DNA of 39,037 nucleotides from Actinomycetota bacterium (GTDB lineage: Bacteria > Actinomycetota > Rubrobacteria > Rubrobacterales > Rubrobacteraceae): positions 1 to 39,037 of the forward strand of contig SIRX01000176.1 in NCBI GenBank assembly GCA_004563715.1, in the 5' to 3' direction. Positions 1 through 7,446 of this stretch are shown here, piece after piece. How positions within the stretch are numbered: position 1 is the stretch's first letter; every line of letters begins with the position of its first letter. The notes under the pieces are model-generated. The model did not search any database. It was not told the DNA's origin and saw only the letters and a list, made by a program, of their open reading frames with translations. Both the position numbers and the translations under genes were made by a program.

Positions 1-64
1 CGAGCCCGGCGACCACCCGGATGATCCGCCCCGCGGGCTCGGACATGAACCTCGCGAACGCCAT
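1..64 (-). CDS. Partial DUF2892-like (YgaP-type) small membrane protein, N-terminus only
   Basis: Only the first 21 codons are inside the window; the gene runs off the left edge. The start ATG (complement of 62-64) follows a strong GGAGGT ribosome site on the minus strand at 72-77, seven bases upstream. The visible peptide begins MAFARFMSEPAGRIIRVV, which resembles the start of small two-helix DUF2892 membrane proteins that begin with a short basic amphipathic stretch and then a hydrophobic segment. The family call rests on about 20 residues and is tentative; that a real gene starts here is better supported by the ribosome site. Confidence 0.5.
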   Translation of the reverse strand, partial: MAFARFMSEPAGRIIRVVAGL

Positions 65-165
65 GACCGCTACCTCCTTCTCCCCCGAGTTTGGGGGTTT
101 ATCTGTTTAAGGCTGACTCTATTGGGCTGCGGGGCTTCCGCAATGAGCAGCCTGGGTCATTTGGG

Positions 166-181
166 TGATCAAGATTGATCA
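166..181. promoter_or_regulatory. Motif A site 1: TGATCA-N4-TGATCA
   Basis: The sequence TGATCAAGATTGATCA is two copies of the self-complementary hexamer TGATCA, ten bases centre to centre. It ends 70 bases before the flavin reductase start at 252. The identical 16-mer occurs at 6129-6144, and a variant with a different spacer occurs at 10152-10167 ahead of narK. All three lie in short promoter-type gaps. The protein that reads it is unknown. It does not fit the TGA-N6-TCA geometry of CRP/FNR sites. Confidence 0.6.
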
Positions 182-251
182 AATACGCTTCAAAGCGCTT
201 GTATCCGGCGTCCCACCGGGGATAATGAATCTGGAAAGGAGGTCTCGCAAG

Positions 252-863
252 ATGAGAGAGCACACCTACCGGGAAGGCCTCGTGACGTTCGGTGACGACC
301 TTTCTATATGGGACCGGGTCTTCACCGTTAACCCCCTGGTCCTCGTCGGCACCCGCGAGCCGGAGTCGGGTTACGACCTTGCCCCGAAGCACATGGCCAC
401 CCCGATGGGCTGGGAGAACTACTTCGGCTTTGTGTGCACGCCGCGCCACGCTACCTACGCCAACGCGCGCCGCGAGGGCGCGTTCACGGTGAGCTACCCG
501 CGGCCCACGCAGGTGGTGCTGACGAGCCTGGCCGCCGCCCCCAGGGACCGCGACGGCTCCAAGCCGCTGGTCGAGGCCCTCCCGACCTTCCCGGCGAGCG
601 TGGTGGACGGCGTCTTTGTCGAGGACGCCTACCTCTTTCTGGAGTGCGCGCTGGATAGGGTGGTGGACGACTTCGGGGAGAACAGCCTGATCGTGGGCCG
701 CGTCGTGGCCGCCCACGCCCGGGAGGACCACCTGCGCGCCTCCGAGGTGGACGATCAGGACCTGATCCACAGCTCTCCCCTGCTGGCCTACCTGAGCCCG
801 GGGCGCTACACGCAGGTCTCGGAGAGCTACTCTTTCCCCTTCCCGACGAACTTCATGCGGTAG
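252..863 (+). CDS. Flavin reductase-like FMN-binding protein
   Basis: A 203-residue protein of the flavin reductase-like split-barrel family, which bind FMN and act as NAD(P)H:flavin reductases or small flavoprotein oxidases in the cytosol. The segment around residues 40-75 (KHMATPMGWENYFGFVC, then ATYANARREGAFTVSYP) has the family pattern of a flavin-contact loop followed by the N...R..G.F.VN-like strand. The ATG at 252 is chosen because AAGGAGG lies at about 236-242. The frame stays open upstream to a GTG at 165, but that start has no ribosome site and would overlap motif A. The M20 peptidase gene follows 11 bases downstream, so the two are probably co-transcribed. The physiological substrate is not evident. 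Confidence 0.75.
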   Translation: MREHTYREGLVTFGDDLSIWDRVFTVNPLVLVGTREPESGYDLAPKHMATPMGWENYFGFVCTPRHATYANARREGAFTVSYPRPTQVVLTSLAAAPRDRDGSKPLVEALPTFPASVVDGVFVEDAYLFLECALDRVVDDFGENSLIVGRVVAAHAREDHLRASEVDDQDLIHSSPLLAYLSPGRYTQVSESYSFPFPTNFMR

Positions 864-874
864 CGGCGGGGAGC

Positions 875-2053
875 ATGGCGCAGCCGGCCCGCAAGGTTCT
901 GAGCCTACTCCGCGAGCACCGCGCGGAGATGGTCCGATTCCTGAAGTTCCTAGCACTCGCCGAGTCCCCCTCGGACGTGCCCGCCGCGCAGAGAAAAGCC
1001 CTGGACCTGCTCTCCGAGGCCCTGGAAGACCTGGGCTACGCGGTGCGGCGCCTCCCCGGCCGCCGGAGCGGCGGCCACCTCCTCGCCCGGCCCCGCGGCC
1101 GGCGGCGCGGCGATCCAGTACAGCTCCTGCTCGGCCACTGCGACACGGTCTGGCCGAAGGGCACGGTGGAGGAGATGCCGGTCGAGAGCGGGGACGGTGT
1201 GGTCCGCGGCCCCGGCGTCTACGACATGAAGGGCGGCCTCACCCAGATGGTCTTCGCCCTGCGCGCGCTGCGGGAGCTGGACCTCGATCCCTCTGTGACG
1301 CCGGTGATCTTCGTAAACTCGGACGAAGAGCGGGGGAGCCGGGAGTCCACCCGCCACATCCGCCGCCTGGCCCGCCTGGCAGACCGCGCCTTCGTGCTGG
1401 AGCCATCCCTGGGCCCTTCGGGACGGCTCAAGACGGCCCGCAAGGGCGTGGGCCGTTTCACCATCGTGGTGGAGGGCGCGGCGGCCCACGCGGGCCTCGA
1501 CCCCGGCGGCGGCGCCAGCGCCATCCTGGAGCTCTCGTACCTCATACAGGCGCTGTTCTCCCTGAACGACCCGCAGACCGGCACCAGCGTGAACGTCGGG
1601 ACCATAGACGGCGGCCTGAGCCCGAACGTCATCGCCCCGGAGAGCCGCGCCGTGGTGGACGTGCGGGTGCCGAACCAGGAAGAAGCAGAGCGGGTGGAGA
1701 AGGAGATCCTGGACCTGGAGCCCGTTACGCCGGGCGTCAAGCTGCGCGTTAGTGGTGGCGTAGGCCGTCCGCCGCTGGAACGCACGCCTCGCAACCGCCG
1801 CCTCTGGGAGCGGGCCAGATCTCTGGGCGTCGAGCTGGGCTTGGAGCTGCAGGAGGGCGTGGCCGGCGGCGGCTCCGACGGGAACACCACGAGCCTGTTT
1901 ACGGCCACGCTCGACGGCCTCGGAGCCGTAGGCGACGGGGCGCACGCCGCCCACGAGTTCGTCTACACGGACCGGATGGTCGAGCGGTGCGCCTTGCTGA
2001 CGCTGCTGCTGCTGGAGCCACCGCTCGCGGAGAAGGGTGCCGCGCCGGACTAG
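875..2053 (+). CDS. M20 family metallopeptidase (carboxypeptidase G2-like)
   Basis: A 392-residue M20/M28-clan zinc hydrolase, close in plan to glutamate carboxypeptidases. These remove a C-terminal amino acid or hydrolyse N-acyl amino acids using two zinc ions. Visible catalytic residues are His88 and Asp90 (LLGHCDTVW), bridging Asp117 (GVYDMKGG), the general-base pair Glu151/Glu152 (NSDEERGS), Glu176 (VLEPS) and a C-terminal metal His in GAHAAHEFVY. A dimerisation lid with EGAAAHAG lies mid-protein, as expected. No signal peptide is seen, so it is likely cytosolic. Its stop is 28 bases before the P-loop gene, on the same strand, which suggests the two work together. Substrate is not predictable from sequence alone. 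Confidence 0.85.
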   Translation: MAQPARKVLSLLREHRAEMVRFLKFLALAESPSDVPAAQRKALDLLSEALEDLGYAVRRLPGRRSGGHLLARPRGRRRGDPVQLLLGHCDTVWPKGTVEEMPVESGDGVVRGPGVYDMKGGLTQMVFALRALRELDLDPSVTPVIFVNSDEERGSRESTRHIRRLARLADRAFVLEPSLGPSGRLKTARKGVGRFTIVVEGAAAHAGLDPGGGASAILELSYLIQALFSLNDPQTGTSVNVGTIDGGLSPNVIAPESRAVVDVRVPNQEEAERVEKEILDLEPVTPGVKLRVSGGVGRPPLERTPRNRRLWERARSLGVELGLELQEGVAGGGSDGNTTSLFTATLDGLGAVGDGAHAAHEFVYTDRMVERCALLTLLLLEPPLAEKGAAPD

Positions 2054-2081
2054 AAGGTCCGGCCGGGGAAAGGAGGAGACG

Positions 2082-3095
2082 TTGACCGGCAAATATTTCT
2101 TCACGTCGCTGACCAGGATCTCGGACCTGGACGAAGGCCGCTTCTCGGTGGAGCCGCTACCCCGGCGGGAGTGGGAGACGGGGGACTATGTCGTGGGAGA
2201 GATAATCTCCGCCCCGAACCGACTCTCCCGCGTAGAGCTGGCCACGGGCCGCATGGTCGAGGTCGTCGAGGAAGACCTGGTGGTGGGCGCCTTCGGCGTG
2301 CGCTACGCGACCCTCGAAGCCGTGGGCGGCTGGCAGGGCGTCGGGCTCGACCGGCGGATGGAGGCACTTACCAGCGCGGGGATCTTTGGCAGGTCAACGT
2401 CGAGATCGGCCCTGCTCCCGCCGCTGCTCTCCCTGCTCTACAAGGGACACGTATCCGCCGGCGGACGAAAGGCCACGATGACGGCTTACGTGCCGCCCGC
2501 CCCGGAGGTTCAGTTCGAGCTTCCAGTGGTGCTGCTCGTGGGGACCTCCATGTCCGCGGGCAAGACGACCACGGCCCGGGTGATCATCCGCCAGCTCAAA
2601 AAGCTGGGTTTGAACGTGCTCGCGGCGAAGCTCACCGGGGCCGGCCGCTACCGGGACATACTGAGCATGCAGGACGCCGGCGCCGACTACATCTTCGACT
2701 TCGTGGACGCTGGGCTACCCTCGACCGTCGTCCCGGAAGACGAGTACCGCGCCGCCCTGCGGAACCTGTTCTCCCGGATGGCCGCCGTGGAGGCCGACGT
2801 GCTCGTTGCGGAGGTCGGCGCCTCGCCCCTGGAGCCCTACAACGGCGCCACGGCCATAGAGGAACTCGGCGACAACGTCCGGTGCGCGGTTCTCGCCGCC
2901 TCCGACCCCTACGCCGTGACCGGCGTGACGACCGCCTTCGGCAGCCGGCCCAACCTGGTAACCGGCCTCGCCACCAGCACCGACGCCGGTATAGAGTTGG
3001 TGGAGAAGCTCTCCGGCATCCGGGCGCTCAACATCCTGGACCGTAACTCGTACCCCAAGCTCCGGGCCGTACTGCAGGACACGCTCGGCCTCTGA
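2082..3095 (+). CDS. P-loop NTPase-fold protein related to DUF1611/BioD-like proteins
   Basis: A 337-residue protein of uncertain function. The first 140 residues form an N-terminal domain without motifs I recognise. The second half starts with a P-loop at residues 154-162 (GTSMSAGKT), followed by a pattern typical of dethiobiotin synthetase/CobQ-like and DUF1611 proteins (LTGAGRYRD near 184, then VLVAEVGASPLEP near 245). The TTG start at 2082 is preferred because GGAAAGGAGGAG stands just before it; a longer frame from 2037 would overlap the peptidase stop. DUF1611 proteins of the DgcN type act on amino-acid derivatives next to peptidases or epimerases, and the M20 neighbour fits that theme, but this is inference. 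It converges on the hemerythrin gene with a 4-base gap. Confidence 0.6.
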   Translation: MTGKYFFTSLTRISDLDEGRFSVEPLPRREWETGDYVVGEIISAPNRLSRVELATGRMVEVVEEDLVVGAFGVRYATLEAVGGWQGVGLDRRMEALTSAGIFGRSTSRSALLPPLLSLLYKGHVSAGGRKATMTAYVPPAPEVQFELPVVLLVGTSMSAGKTTTARVIIRQLKKLGLNVLAAKLTGAGRYRDILSMQDAGADYIFDFVDAGLPSTVVPEDEYRAALRNLFSRMAAVEADVLVAEVGASPLEPYNGATAIEELGDNVRCAVLAASDPYAVTGVTTAFGSRPNLVTGLATSTDAGIELVEKLSGIRALNILDRNSYPKLRAVLQDTLGL

Positions 3096-3099
3096 GGAC

Positions 3100-3654
3100 C
3101 TACCGGTCCCAGCCGCCGCCCTCACTATCCCCCGGTCCCGGCCAGGACTCGTAGGACGTGCCCTCCGCCGGGACCCACGGCTCGGACCGCGCCGCCGGGG
3201 CCGCGCCGAAGGCCTCCAGCCGGCAGGCCACCTCGTGCAGGGCCTCTTCCGGCAGGTCCTCCTCGACCCTGGGAAAGACCACCCGCTCCTCCAGCCTTAT
3301 GTGCGCCTCCAGCTGCTCGCCGAGATCCCGCAGCGTTTCCCCGCGCACGGTTCCCTGCTCCAGCTCGTCGCTGACCTGCATGGCGAGGCCCCGGATACGG
3401 GCGTGCTGGGTGAGCATCTGCACCACGGGGCCCTCTTCCAGGTCGCCGCCGTGGCGGGCCATCACCGGCAGGAGCACCTCCTCTTCTTTCCTGAAGTGGA
3501 CGCTGGTATCCTCCCGCCAGAACTCCAGGAAAGCCACGGCGGCCTCTTCGGGGGCCACCCCCTCCCCGGAAGCCGACCGCTTGAGCCGGAGGGCGTTGAC
3601 CAGCCCCTGATGATGGTCGTCCGAGAACTCCCTGAGGTCCGGGTGCCGCTTCAT
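3100..3654 (-). CDS. Hemerythrin/HHE domain protein
   Basis: A 184-residue four-helix hemerythrin-like protein. The di-iron ligand set is visible: His14/His15 (DDHH), His53 with Glu57 (HFRKEEE), His84 (QHARIRG), and His118 with Glu122 (HIRLEERVVFP). Proteins of this family bind oxygen or nitric oxide or protect iron centres. The C-terminal 40 residues are low-complexity and probably disordered. It is the second gene of a minus-strand pair: the upstream cupin gene stops three bases before this ATG, and its last codons supply a GAGAGG ribosome site. Two FNR/DNR-like boxes lie ahead of the cupin, so expression under low oxygen or NO is likely. Confidence 0.85.
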   Translation of the reverse strand: MKRHPDLREFSDDHHQGLVNALRLKRSASGEGVAPEEAAVAFLEFWREDTSVHFRKEEEVLLPVMARHGGDLEEGPVVQMLTQHARIRGLAMQVSDELEQGTVRGETLRDLGEQLEAHIRLEERVVFPRVEEDLPEEALHEVACRLEAFGAAPAARSEPWVPAEGTSYESWPGPGDSEGGGWDR

Positions 3655-3657
3655 AAC

Positions 3658-4032
3658 CTACCTCTCCTCTCCGCTCCGTGAGCTTCCTGGCCTGCCGCCG
3701 AGCCGTACCGGGCCCCGCCGGCGGTGGACGGTGAGGTAGGCGAAGTCGTCGGAGGCGCTCCGGGTCGAGCGCGAGGCTCCCCGGGGGACGACGACCAGCG
3801 TACCTTCCGCCAGCGCGTGCTCCTCTCCCTCCACCCTCAAGACCCCCGTCCCCGAGACCCCGAGGATCACCACGTCCACCTCGTCGTTTACGTGCGTCCC
3901 GACACCCTCCCCGGCGGGGAAGCGAACCAGGTTGGCGTTCAGGTCCTCGCTCTCTTCGAGGGTCCATATAACACCCGGCCCGCTGTCTCGTCCGGCGATC
4001 CCCCGTAAGTCCGCTTTGTACCCCCCGGCCAT
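3658..4032 (-). CDS. Small single-domain cupin protein
   Basis: A 124-residue cupin with the two barrel motifs. Motif 1 is reduced (FPAGEGVGTHVNDEVDVVILGVSG, around residues 38-61) and motif 2 is VVVPRGASRST near 81-91. Only one clear metal-type His (GTHVNDE) is present, so metal binding is uncertain. The C-terminus is basic and rich in Arg, Ser and Gly. It is the promoter-proximal gene of the operon with the hemerythrin gene. FNR-like boxes at 4056-4069 and 4084-4097 stand 24 and 52 bases upstream of its start, and motif C lies further out, ahead of the divergent methyltransferase. Function is likely sensing or handling of a small ligand or metal; the substrate is unknown. Confidence 0.7.
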   Translation of the reverse strand: MAGGYKADLRGIAGRDSGPGVIWTLEESEDLNANLVRFPAGEGVGTHVNDEVDVVILGVSGTGVLRVEGEEHALAEGTLVVVPRGASRSTRSASDDFAYLTVHRRRGPVRLGGRPGSSRSGEER

Positions 4033-4055
4033 CAGAGTCCCGTCCTGGTCCGCGT

Positions 4056-4069
4056 TTGATCCATGTCAC
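4056..4069. promoter_or_regulatory. FNR/DNR-like box (motif B, site 1)
   Basis: TTGAT-CCAT-GTCAC matches the CRP/FNR-family layout TTGAT-N4-RTCAA with one outer mismatch, and keeps the TGA-N6-TCA spacing. It sits 24 bases upstream of the cupin start on the minus strand. A second box is centred 28 bases away. No CRP/FNR-family gene is in this window, so the cognate regulator would be encoded elsewhere. Confidence 0.5.
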
Positions 4070-4083
4070 CCGCCACGCTGTTT

Positions 4084-4097
4084 TTGATCCAGATCAC
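4084..4097. promoter_or_regulatory. FNR/DNR-like box (motif B, site 2)
   Basis: TTGAT-CCAG-ATCAC is a near-perfect FNR/NNR-type site; its inner TGATCCAGATCA is a dyad with only the two central bases unpaired. It lies 52 bases upstream of the cupin and 71 bases upstream of the methyltransferase, so it could activate either direction. Confidence 0.55.
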
Positions 4098-4123
4098 TTG
4101 CAAAACCGGACACGCGGACATTT

Positions 4124-4144
4124 TATTACAAACCTGGTGTCAGT
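4124..4144 (-). promoter_or_regulatory. Motif C site 1, ahead of the methyltransferase
   Basis: Read on the minus strand this 21-base element aligns without gaps to the sites at 9550-9570, 9604-9624 and 5478-5498. Shared positions are ACT at the start, AC at positions 7-8, A at 10, and GTA near the end, with a TGTAAT box in three of the four. It ends 23 bases before the methyltransferase start, where a repressor would block transcription or early elongation. The Rrf2 protein encoded at 5650 is the candidate binder. Confidence 0.5.
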
Positions 4145-4167
4145 AAATCCGTGAGAGGGGCAGGGCC

Positions 4168-4995
4168 TTGAGCGAGACTCGGAACGCGTCGGCGGCCGGG
4201 AGGCCCAAAGCAGGCAAAGAACTGGATACGGCGAAGATGCCGGGGCACTGGCTCCTGGCGCGCCTCGGGAAGCGGGTGCTGAGGCCGGGCGGCCTGGAGT
4301 TGACGGAGAAGATGCTGGCGGCCCTGGACGTTCGTCCTTCGGACGCGGTGGTGGAGTTCGCCCCGGGCCTGGGGACGAGGGCCCGCATGACCCTCGCGAA
4401 ATCGCCCGCCTCCTACACCGGGGTTGAGCGGGACGAGACGGCGGCCGAGATGGTTCGCGGCTACCTGAACGGTTCCGAACAGCGATGTCTGGTGGGCAGC
4501 GCGGAGGAGACCGGGATCGCCGACGGGTCGGCCACGGTGGTCTACGGTGAGGCCATGCTCACCATGCAACGGCCGCCGCAGAAGGTCCGGATCGTTGAGG
4601 AGGCGTTCCGGGTCTTGCGGCCCGGCGGCCGCTACGGCATACACGAGTTGTGCCTGGTCCCGGACGACCTGGACGAGAACAAGAAAGAGGAGGTCCAGAA
4701 CGAGCTGTCGGCGGCGATACACGTCGGCGCCCGACCGCTTACGCCCTCCGAGTGGCGGAAGCTGCTGGCTTCCACAGGCTTTGAAGTAACCGCCCAGTCC
4801 CTGGCCCCCATGCACCTGCTGGAGCCCCGGCGTCTGGTCCAGGACGAGGGGCTGGCGGGCGCTCTAAGCTTCGCGCAGAACGTCCTGCGGGACGCCGAGG
4901 CCCGCAAAAGGGTGCTGGCCATGCGCAAGGTTTTCCGTCGGCACCGACAACACCTCTCGGCCATCGCGCTCGTCGGCGTAAAGCCCGGAGAATAG
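4168..4995 (+). CDS. Class I SAM-dependent methyltransferase
   Basis: A 275-residue class I methyltransferase. The SAM-binding glycine loop is VVEFAPGLGTRAR (about residues 60-72), followed by the acidic residue at the end of strand 2 (YTGVERDETAAEM). Strand 4 and its flank appear in GSATVVYGEAMLTMQ, and a LRPGGRYGIHEL segment is typical of small-molecule methyltransferases of the UbiE/Methyltransf_11 type. A TTG start at 4168 is used, preceded by GAGAGGGG. The gene is divergent from the cupin-hemerythrin pair, with FNR-like boxes and motif C between, which places it in a nitrosative or low-oxygen response. The acceptor substrate is not evident. Confidence 0.8.
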   Translation: MSETRNASAAGRPKAGKELDTAKMPGHWLLARLGKRVLRPGGLELTEKMLAALDVRPSDAVVEFAPGLGTRARMTLAKSPASYTGVERDETAAEMVRGYLNGSEQRCLVGSAEETGIADGSATVVYGEAMLTMQRPPQKVRIVEEAFRVLRPGGRYGIHELCLVPDDLDENKKEEVQNELSAAIHVGARPLTPSEWRKLLASTGFEVTAQSLAPMHLLEPRRLVQDEGLAGALSFAQNVLRDAEARKRVLAMRKVFRRHRQHLSAIALVGVKPGE

Positions 4996-4999
4996 AAGA

Positions 5000-5022
5000 G
5001 CACCCGGCCTCATACCGGGCGC
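5000..5022. terminator. Possible bidirectional terminator hairpin
   Basis: Between the converging methyltransferase and second cupin genes, CCCGG (5003-5007) pairs with CCGGG (5015-5019). The stem extends by two more pairs past one mismatch, with a seven-base loop. Only a short, imperfect T run (CCCTTTC) follows on the plus strand, so termination strength is uncertain. Confidence 0.4.
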
Positions 5023-5036
5023 CCTTTCACGCGGAC

Positions 5037-5432
5037 CTAGCCTGCCACCGGCGACCCTTTGCCGCTCGCGATGGTAACCACGCACACGGCGTCCTCAAGG
5101 GCTTCGACCGCGTGCCGCACCCCGGCGTCGCAGGTTAGCACTGTCTTCGGACCGGCCTCGACCGTTCCCTCCTGCGTGGTAAACCGGATGCGCCCCTCGC
5201 GGACGGCCACGGAGATGGGTCCGGGTGCGGAGTGCTCCTCCAGACTGTCGCCGCCCTTCATCACCAGCAACACCACGCTCAAACCCTCTCCCTTGCGCAG
5301 GGTGATGGCGTTCCGCCGCCCCTCCCGCCAGGACTTCTCCCCGCGCAGGCGGTCTACCTCTTCTTCCAGATCAAAGCTCTGCAACAGCCCGTGCATGGGC
5401 CGCTCCGTCTCGGGATGAGGCCGGGAAGACAC
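5037..5432 (-). CDS. Second cupin-domain protein
   Basis: A 131-residue cupin. Barrel motif 1 is around residues 55-80 (LVMKGGDSLEEHSAPGPISVAVREGRI) and motif 2 near 95-110 (KTVLTCDAGVRHAVEA), giving a His in each motif that could bind a metal. Proteins of this shape are often annotated as cupins of unknown function near anaerobic-respiration or NO-response genes. The ATG at 5432 has AAGGAGG just upstream on the minus strand. It is divergent from the Rrf2 regulator, with motif C at 5478-5498 in the shared gap, so it is a likely direct target of that regulator. Confidence 0.7.
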   Translation of the reverse strand: MSSRPHPETERPMHGLLQSFDLEEEVDRLRGEKSWREGRRNAITLRKGEGLSVVLLVMKGGDSLEEHSAPGPISVAVREGRIRFTTQEGTVEAGPKTVLTCDAGVRHAVEALEDAVCVVTIASGKGSPVAG

Positions 5433-5477
5433 GTTTCAACCTCCTTTTTCCGATGCTTGCGACGCTTGCACACCAAT

Positions 5478-5498
5478 ACTATTACAATATTAGTATAA
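5478..5498. promoter_or_regulatory. Motif C site 4, in the cupin/Rrf2 divergent gap
   Basis: This site begins ACTATTAC and ends TAGTATAA. It has the strongest outer symmetry of the four motif C sites: TACTA at 5477-5481 pairs with TAGTA at 5491-5495. It lies 46 bases upstream of the cupin and 152 bases upstream of the Rrf2 start. Fe-S Rrf2 regulators commonly autoregulate, which fits. The rest of the 217-base gap (5433-5649) holds the regulator's untranslated leader and no open frame I would support. Confidence 0.5.
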
Positions 5499-5649
5499 TT
5501 ACTGGCGGGCAAAGGCCTCGGAGATTGACAGACCGCGAAAAACGGTGAAAGAACTGACTATACGGTCCGACCCGGACGTGTATATACGGAAGCGTGTATC
5601 CTTTGTGGATGGGATTTGAGGAATCGGTTACCGGAGAGGATCGGGCGCC

Positions 5650-6066
5650 TTGCGTCTGGAGTTGAGCAGCGAGGGCCGCTACGCTTTGCGGGCCCTGATC
5701 TACCTGGCGCAGCAGGCTGAGGGGCGGGTAACGGCGGACAGGATCTCCGCGGAGGCCAACATCCCGCGGCGGCTGCTCGCCCGCGTGCTCGCCCGGCTCT
5801 CTCGGGCCGGCCTGGTCGAGAGCTACGAGGGACGCGGCGGCGGCTCCCGGCTGGGCCGACCGCCGGAACAGGTAACGCTCCGGGAGGCCGTCGAAGCCGC
5901 CGAGGGACCATTCGAGATCACCCACTGCATCCTGGAGCAGCGGGCCTGCGGCGAAGGTCGGCCCTGCGCCATGCACGACGCCTGGGGAGAGGGTCAGGAG
6001 GCGATCCTCGACTACCTCGCCGGACAGACCCTGGCACAATTCATTATCCGTACCGTCCCCCATTAG
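5650..6066 (+). CDS. Rrf2-family regulator with Fe-S-type cysteines (NsrR/IscR-like)
   Basis: A 138-residue Rrf2-family winged-helix regulator. The N-terminal HTH is LELSSEGRYALRALIYLAQQ through NIPRRLLARVLARLSRAGLV, and the wing contains GRGGGSRLGRPPEQVTL. Three cysteines, Cys93, Cys100 and Cys106, stand in the position that ligates an Fe-S cluster in IscR, NsrR and RsrR; the spacing is C-X6-C-X5-C rather than the C-X5-C-X5-C of typical NsrR. Such proteins sense nitric oxide, redox state or Fe-S supply. The start is TTG at 5650 after GGAGAGGATC. The nearby motif C sites, the hemerythrin gene and the nar operon all favour an NO-sensing role, but the specific ligand is inference. Confidence 0.85.
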   Translation: MRLELSSEGRYALRALIYLAQQAEGRVTADRISAEANIPRRLLARVLARLSRAGLVESYEGRGGGSRLGRPPEQVTLREAVEAAEGPFEITHCILEQRACGEGRPCAMHDAWGEGQEAILDYLAGQTLAQFIIRTVPH

Positions 6067-6128
6067 GGTCTGGACCGCCGTGGGCAACCGCCCGTCGGAG
6101 CCGGATTAGGCAATCTGCGCCACGCGGT

Positions 6129-6144
6129 TGATCAAGATTGATCA
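6129..6144. promoter_or_regulatory. Motif A site 2: TGATCA-N4-TGATCA
   Basis: TGATCAAGATTGATCA, identical over 16 bases to the site at 166-181. It lies 149 bases upstream of the gene at 6294, in a 227-base gap after the Rrf2 gene. The rest of the gap shows no gene. Confidence 0.55.
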
Positions 6145-6293
6145 GGAACCGTCAGGCGGCGACGCTAGAATAATCTCTACGACAGCTCGACACCCCGCCG
6201 ATCCCTCGCATCGGTCTGCCCGCAAAGCGGGCGCAGGGCTCCGTATGCCAGAAGATTCATAGCGCTCGAAAACCCGTACCCCGGAGGTGCACG

Positions 6294-7445
6294 ATGAAGA
6301 ACGAACGGCGAAGACGGCTGGTGGTAGGTTCCGGCATGGCCCTGCTAGCGGCGTTTGTCGCGGCCCGGATCTGGCGCTCACCGCAGGTCCGGTTCGCCCG
6401 GATGAGCGGCTCCTCGATAGCCACGCCCGGGGCGGCGTTGTGGGTCACGGACTTCCTGAACGCCGCGTACTTCCGCCGGCCGCCGGGGCTCAGGCAGGTG
6501 GAAGACCTGCGGCTGGCCTTCAACGTGGTGACGACCTTCTGGCACCGGGGCGGTGGCCGCCGGCTGGCGGCCTCGGACGTGGTCCCGTTCCACCGGGCCT
6601 TCGGGAAGGACCGCTTCCTCGACCGCACCCGTTCCGAGTACGGCACCATGACCCGCGAGCAGGTACTCGAAGGGGCCTCACGGCTGCTGGGAGACTGGTT
6701 CCCCGAGGCGCTGCCGGACGACGACCGCCGGGGCTGGGGCATCGTCTTCGAGACCGAGGAGGACAAACGGCGCTACAACCCGGAGGAGCGGCTACGCGGA
6801 GCGAAGCTCGGGCCGCTCACCCCGCCGGAAGCTCCAGCGAAGGAGCAGATCTGGCACACCTACCCGCCGGTCCCCGTCCCCTCGGCGGCGGGCGTGATCT
6901 CGGCCCTCTCGAAGCCCGAGACCTGGCCGGACTACGCCTCCGAGATCGGCCGGTTCACCCCGGTCCGCTCGACCGGGCTGGCGGGACAGACCTTCGAGAT
7001 AGAAGTCGTGGCGCACCCGACCTCGCGCACGCCCATTTTCACCCGCGGCTATGTCACCATCACCCGGCTCGTCTCACAGGAGGACCCGGCCGAGCTGGAA
7101 GGGTACGTCTCCGAGCTGAACGACTCGCTCGCCAGGTTCGGCCGCGACGAGCCGCCCGCGGTACCGGAGGGAGCGGAGCCGGTGCTCGCCTTCGACCTGA
7201 CCACCCACGAGGGACACTTCATGGGCCGGGCCCGGAACCGGCTGGTGCTCTTCGAGCAGGAGGGACAGGCATACGTGCGGGCGGCCGGAACCTGGGACCC
7301 CTTGCCGTGGCACCTGGACCAGGCCTACCGGCGCGTCGGACACTACGCCCAGCACGCCATCTGGGGAATGGAGAGCCCGCAAGAGAGCATGCTGCACCAG
7401 ATCGCCGAGAAGTTGGAGCAGGCCGTCGTCCGGGACGCTGGCTGA
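6294..7445 (+). CDS. Membrane-anchored protein of unknown function
   Basis: I do not recognise this 383-residue protein. It starts with a basic stretch (MKNERRRRLVVG) and one hydrophobic segment at about residues 9-25, so it is probably anchored in the membrane or carries an uncleaved signal, with the rest outside. A central part around residues 190-260 (PETWPDYASEIGRFTPVRSTGLAGQTFEIEVVAHP) could be a lipid- or ligand-binding SRPBCC-like strand region, but this is weak. The ATG at 6294 has GGAGGTG seven to ten bases upstream. The CrtI-like gene begins one base after its stop, so the pair is surely co-transcribed and probably shares a lipid or isoprenoid substrate. Motif A lies upstream. Confidence 0.65.
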   Translation: MKNERRRRLVVGSGMALLAAFVAARIWRSPQVRFARMSGSSIATPGAALWVTDFLNAAYFRRPPGLRQVEDLRLAFNVVTTFWHRGGGRRLAASDVVPFHRAFGKDRFLDRTRSEYGTMTREQVLEGASRLLGDWFPEALPDDDRRGWGIVFETEEDKRRYNPEERLRGAKLGPLTPPEAPAKEQIWHTYPPVPVPSAAGVISALSKPETWPDYASEIGRFTPVRSTGLAGQTFEIEVVAHPTSRTPIFTRGYVTITRLVSQEDPAELEGYVSELNDSLARFGRDEPPAVPEGAEPVLAFDLTTHEGHFMGRARNRLVLFEQEGQAYVRAAGTWDPLPWHLDQAYRRVGHYAQHAIWGMESPQESMLHQIAEKLEQAVVRDAG

Positions 7446-7446
7446 G

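Noticed and set aside
166-181. Motif A as an FNR or CRP site
   Set aside because: FNR/CRP sites need TGA-N6-TCA spacing; motif A has no such pair, though the motif B sites at 4056 and 4084 do.
99-956. Long open frame antisense to the flavin reductase
   Set aside because: Typical antisense open frame of GC-rich coding DNA, with low-complexity sequence and no ribosome site or family pattern.
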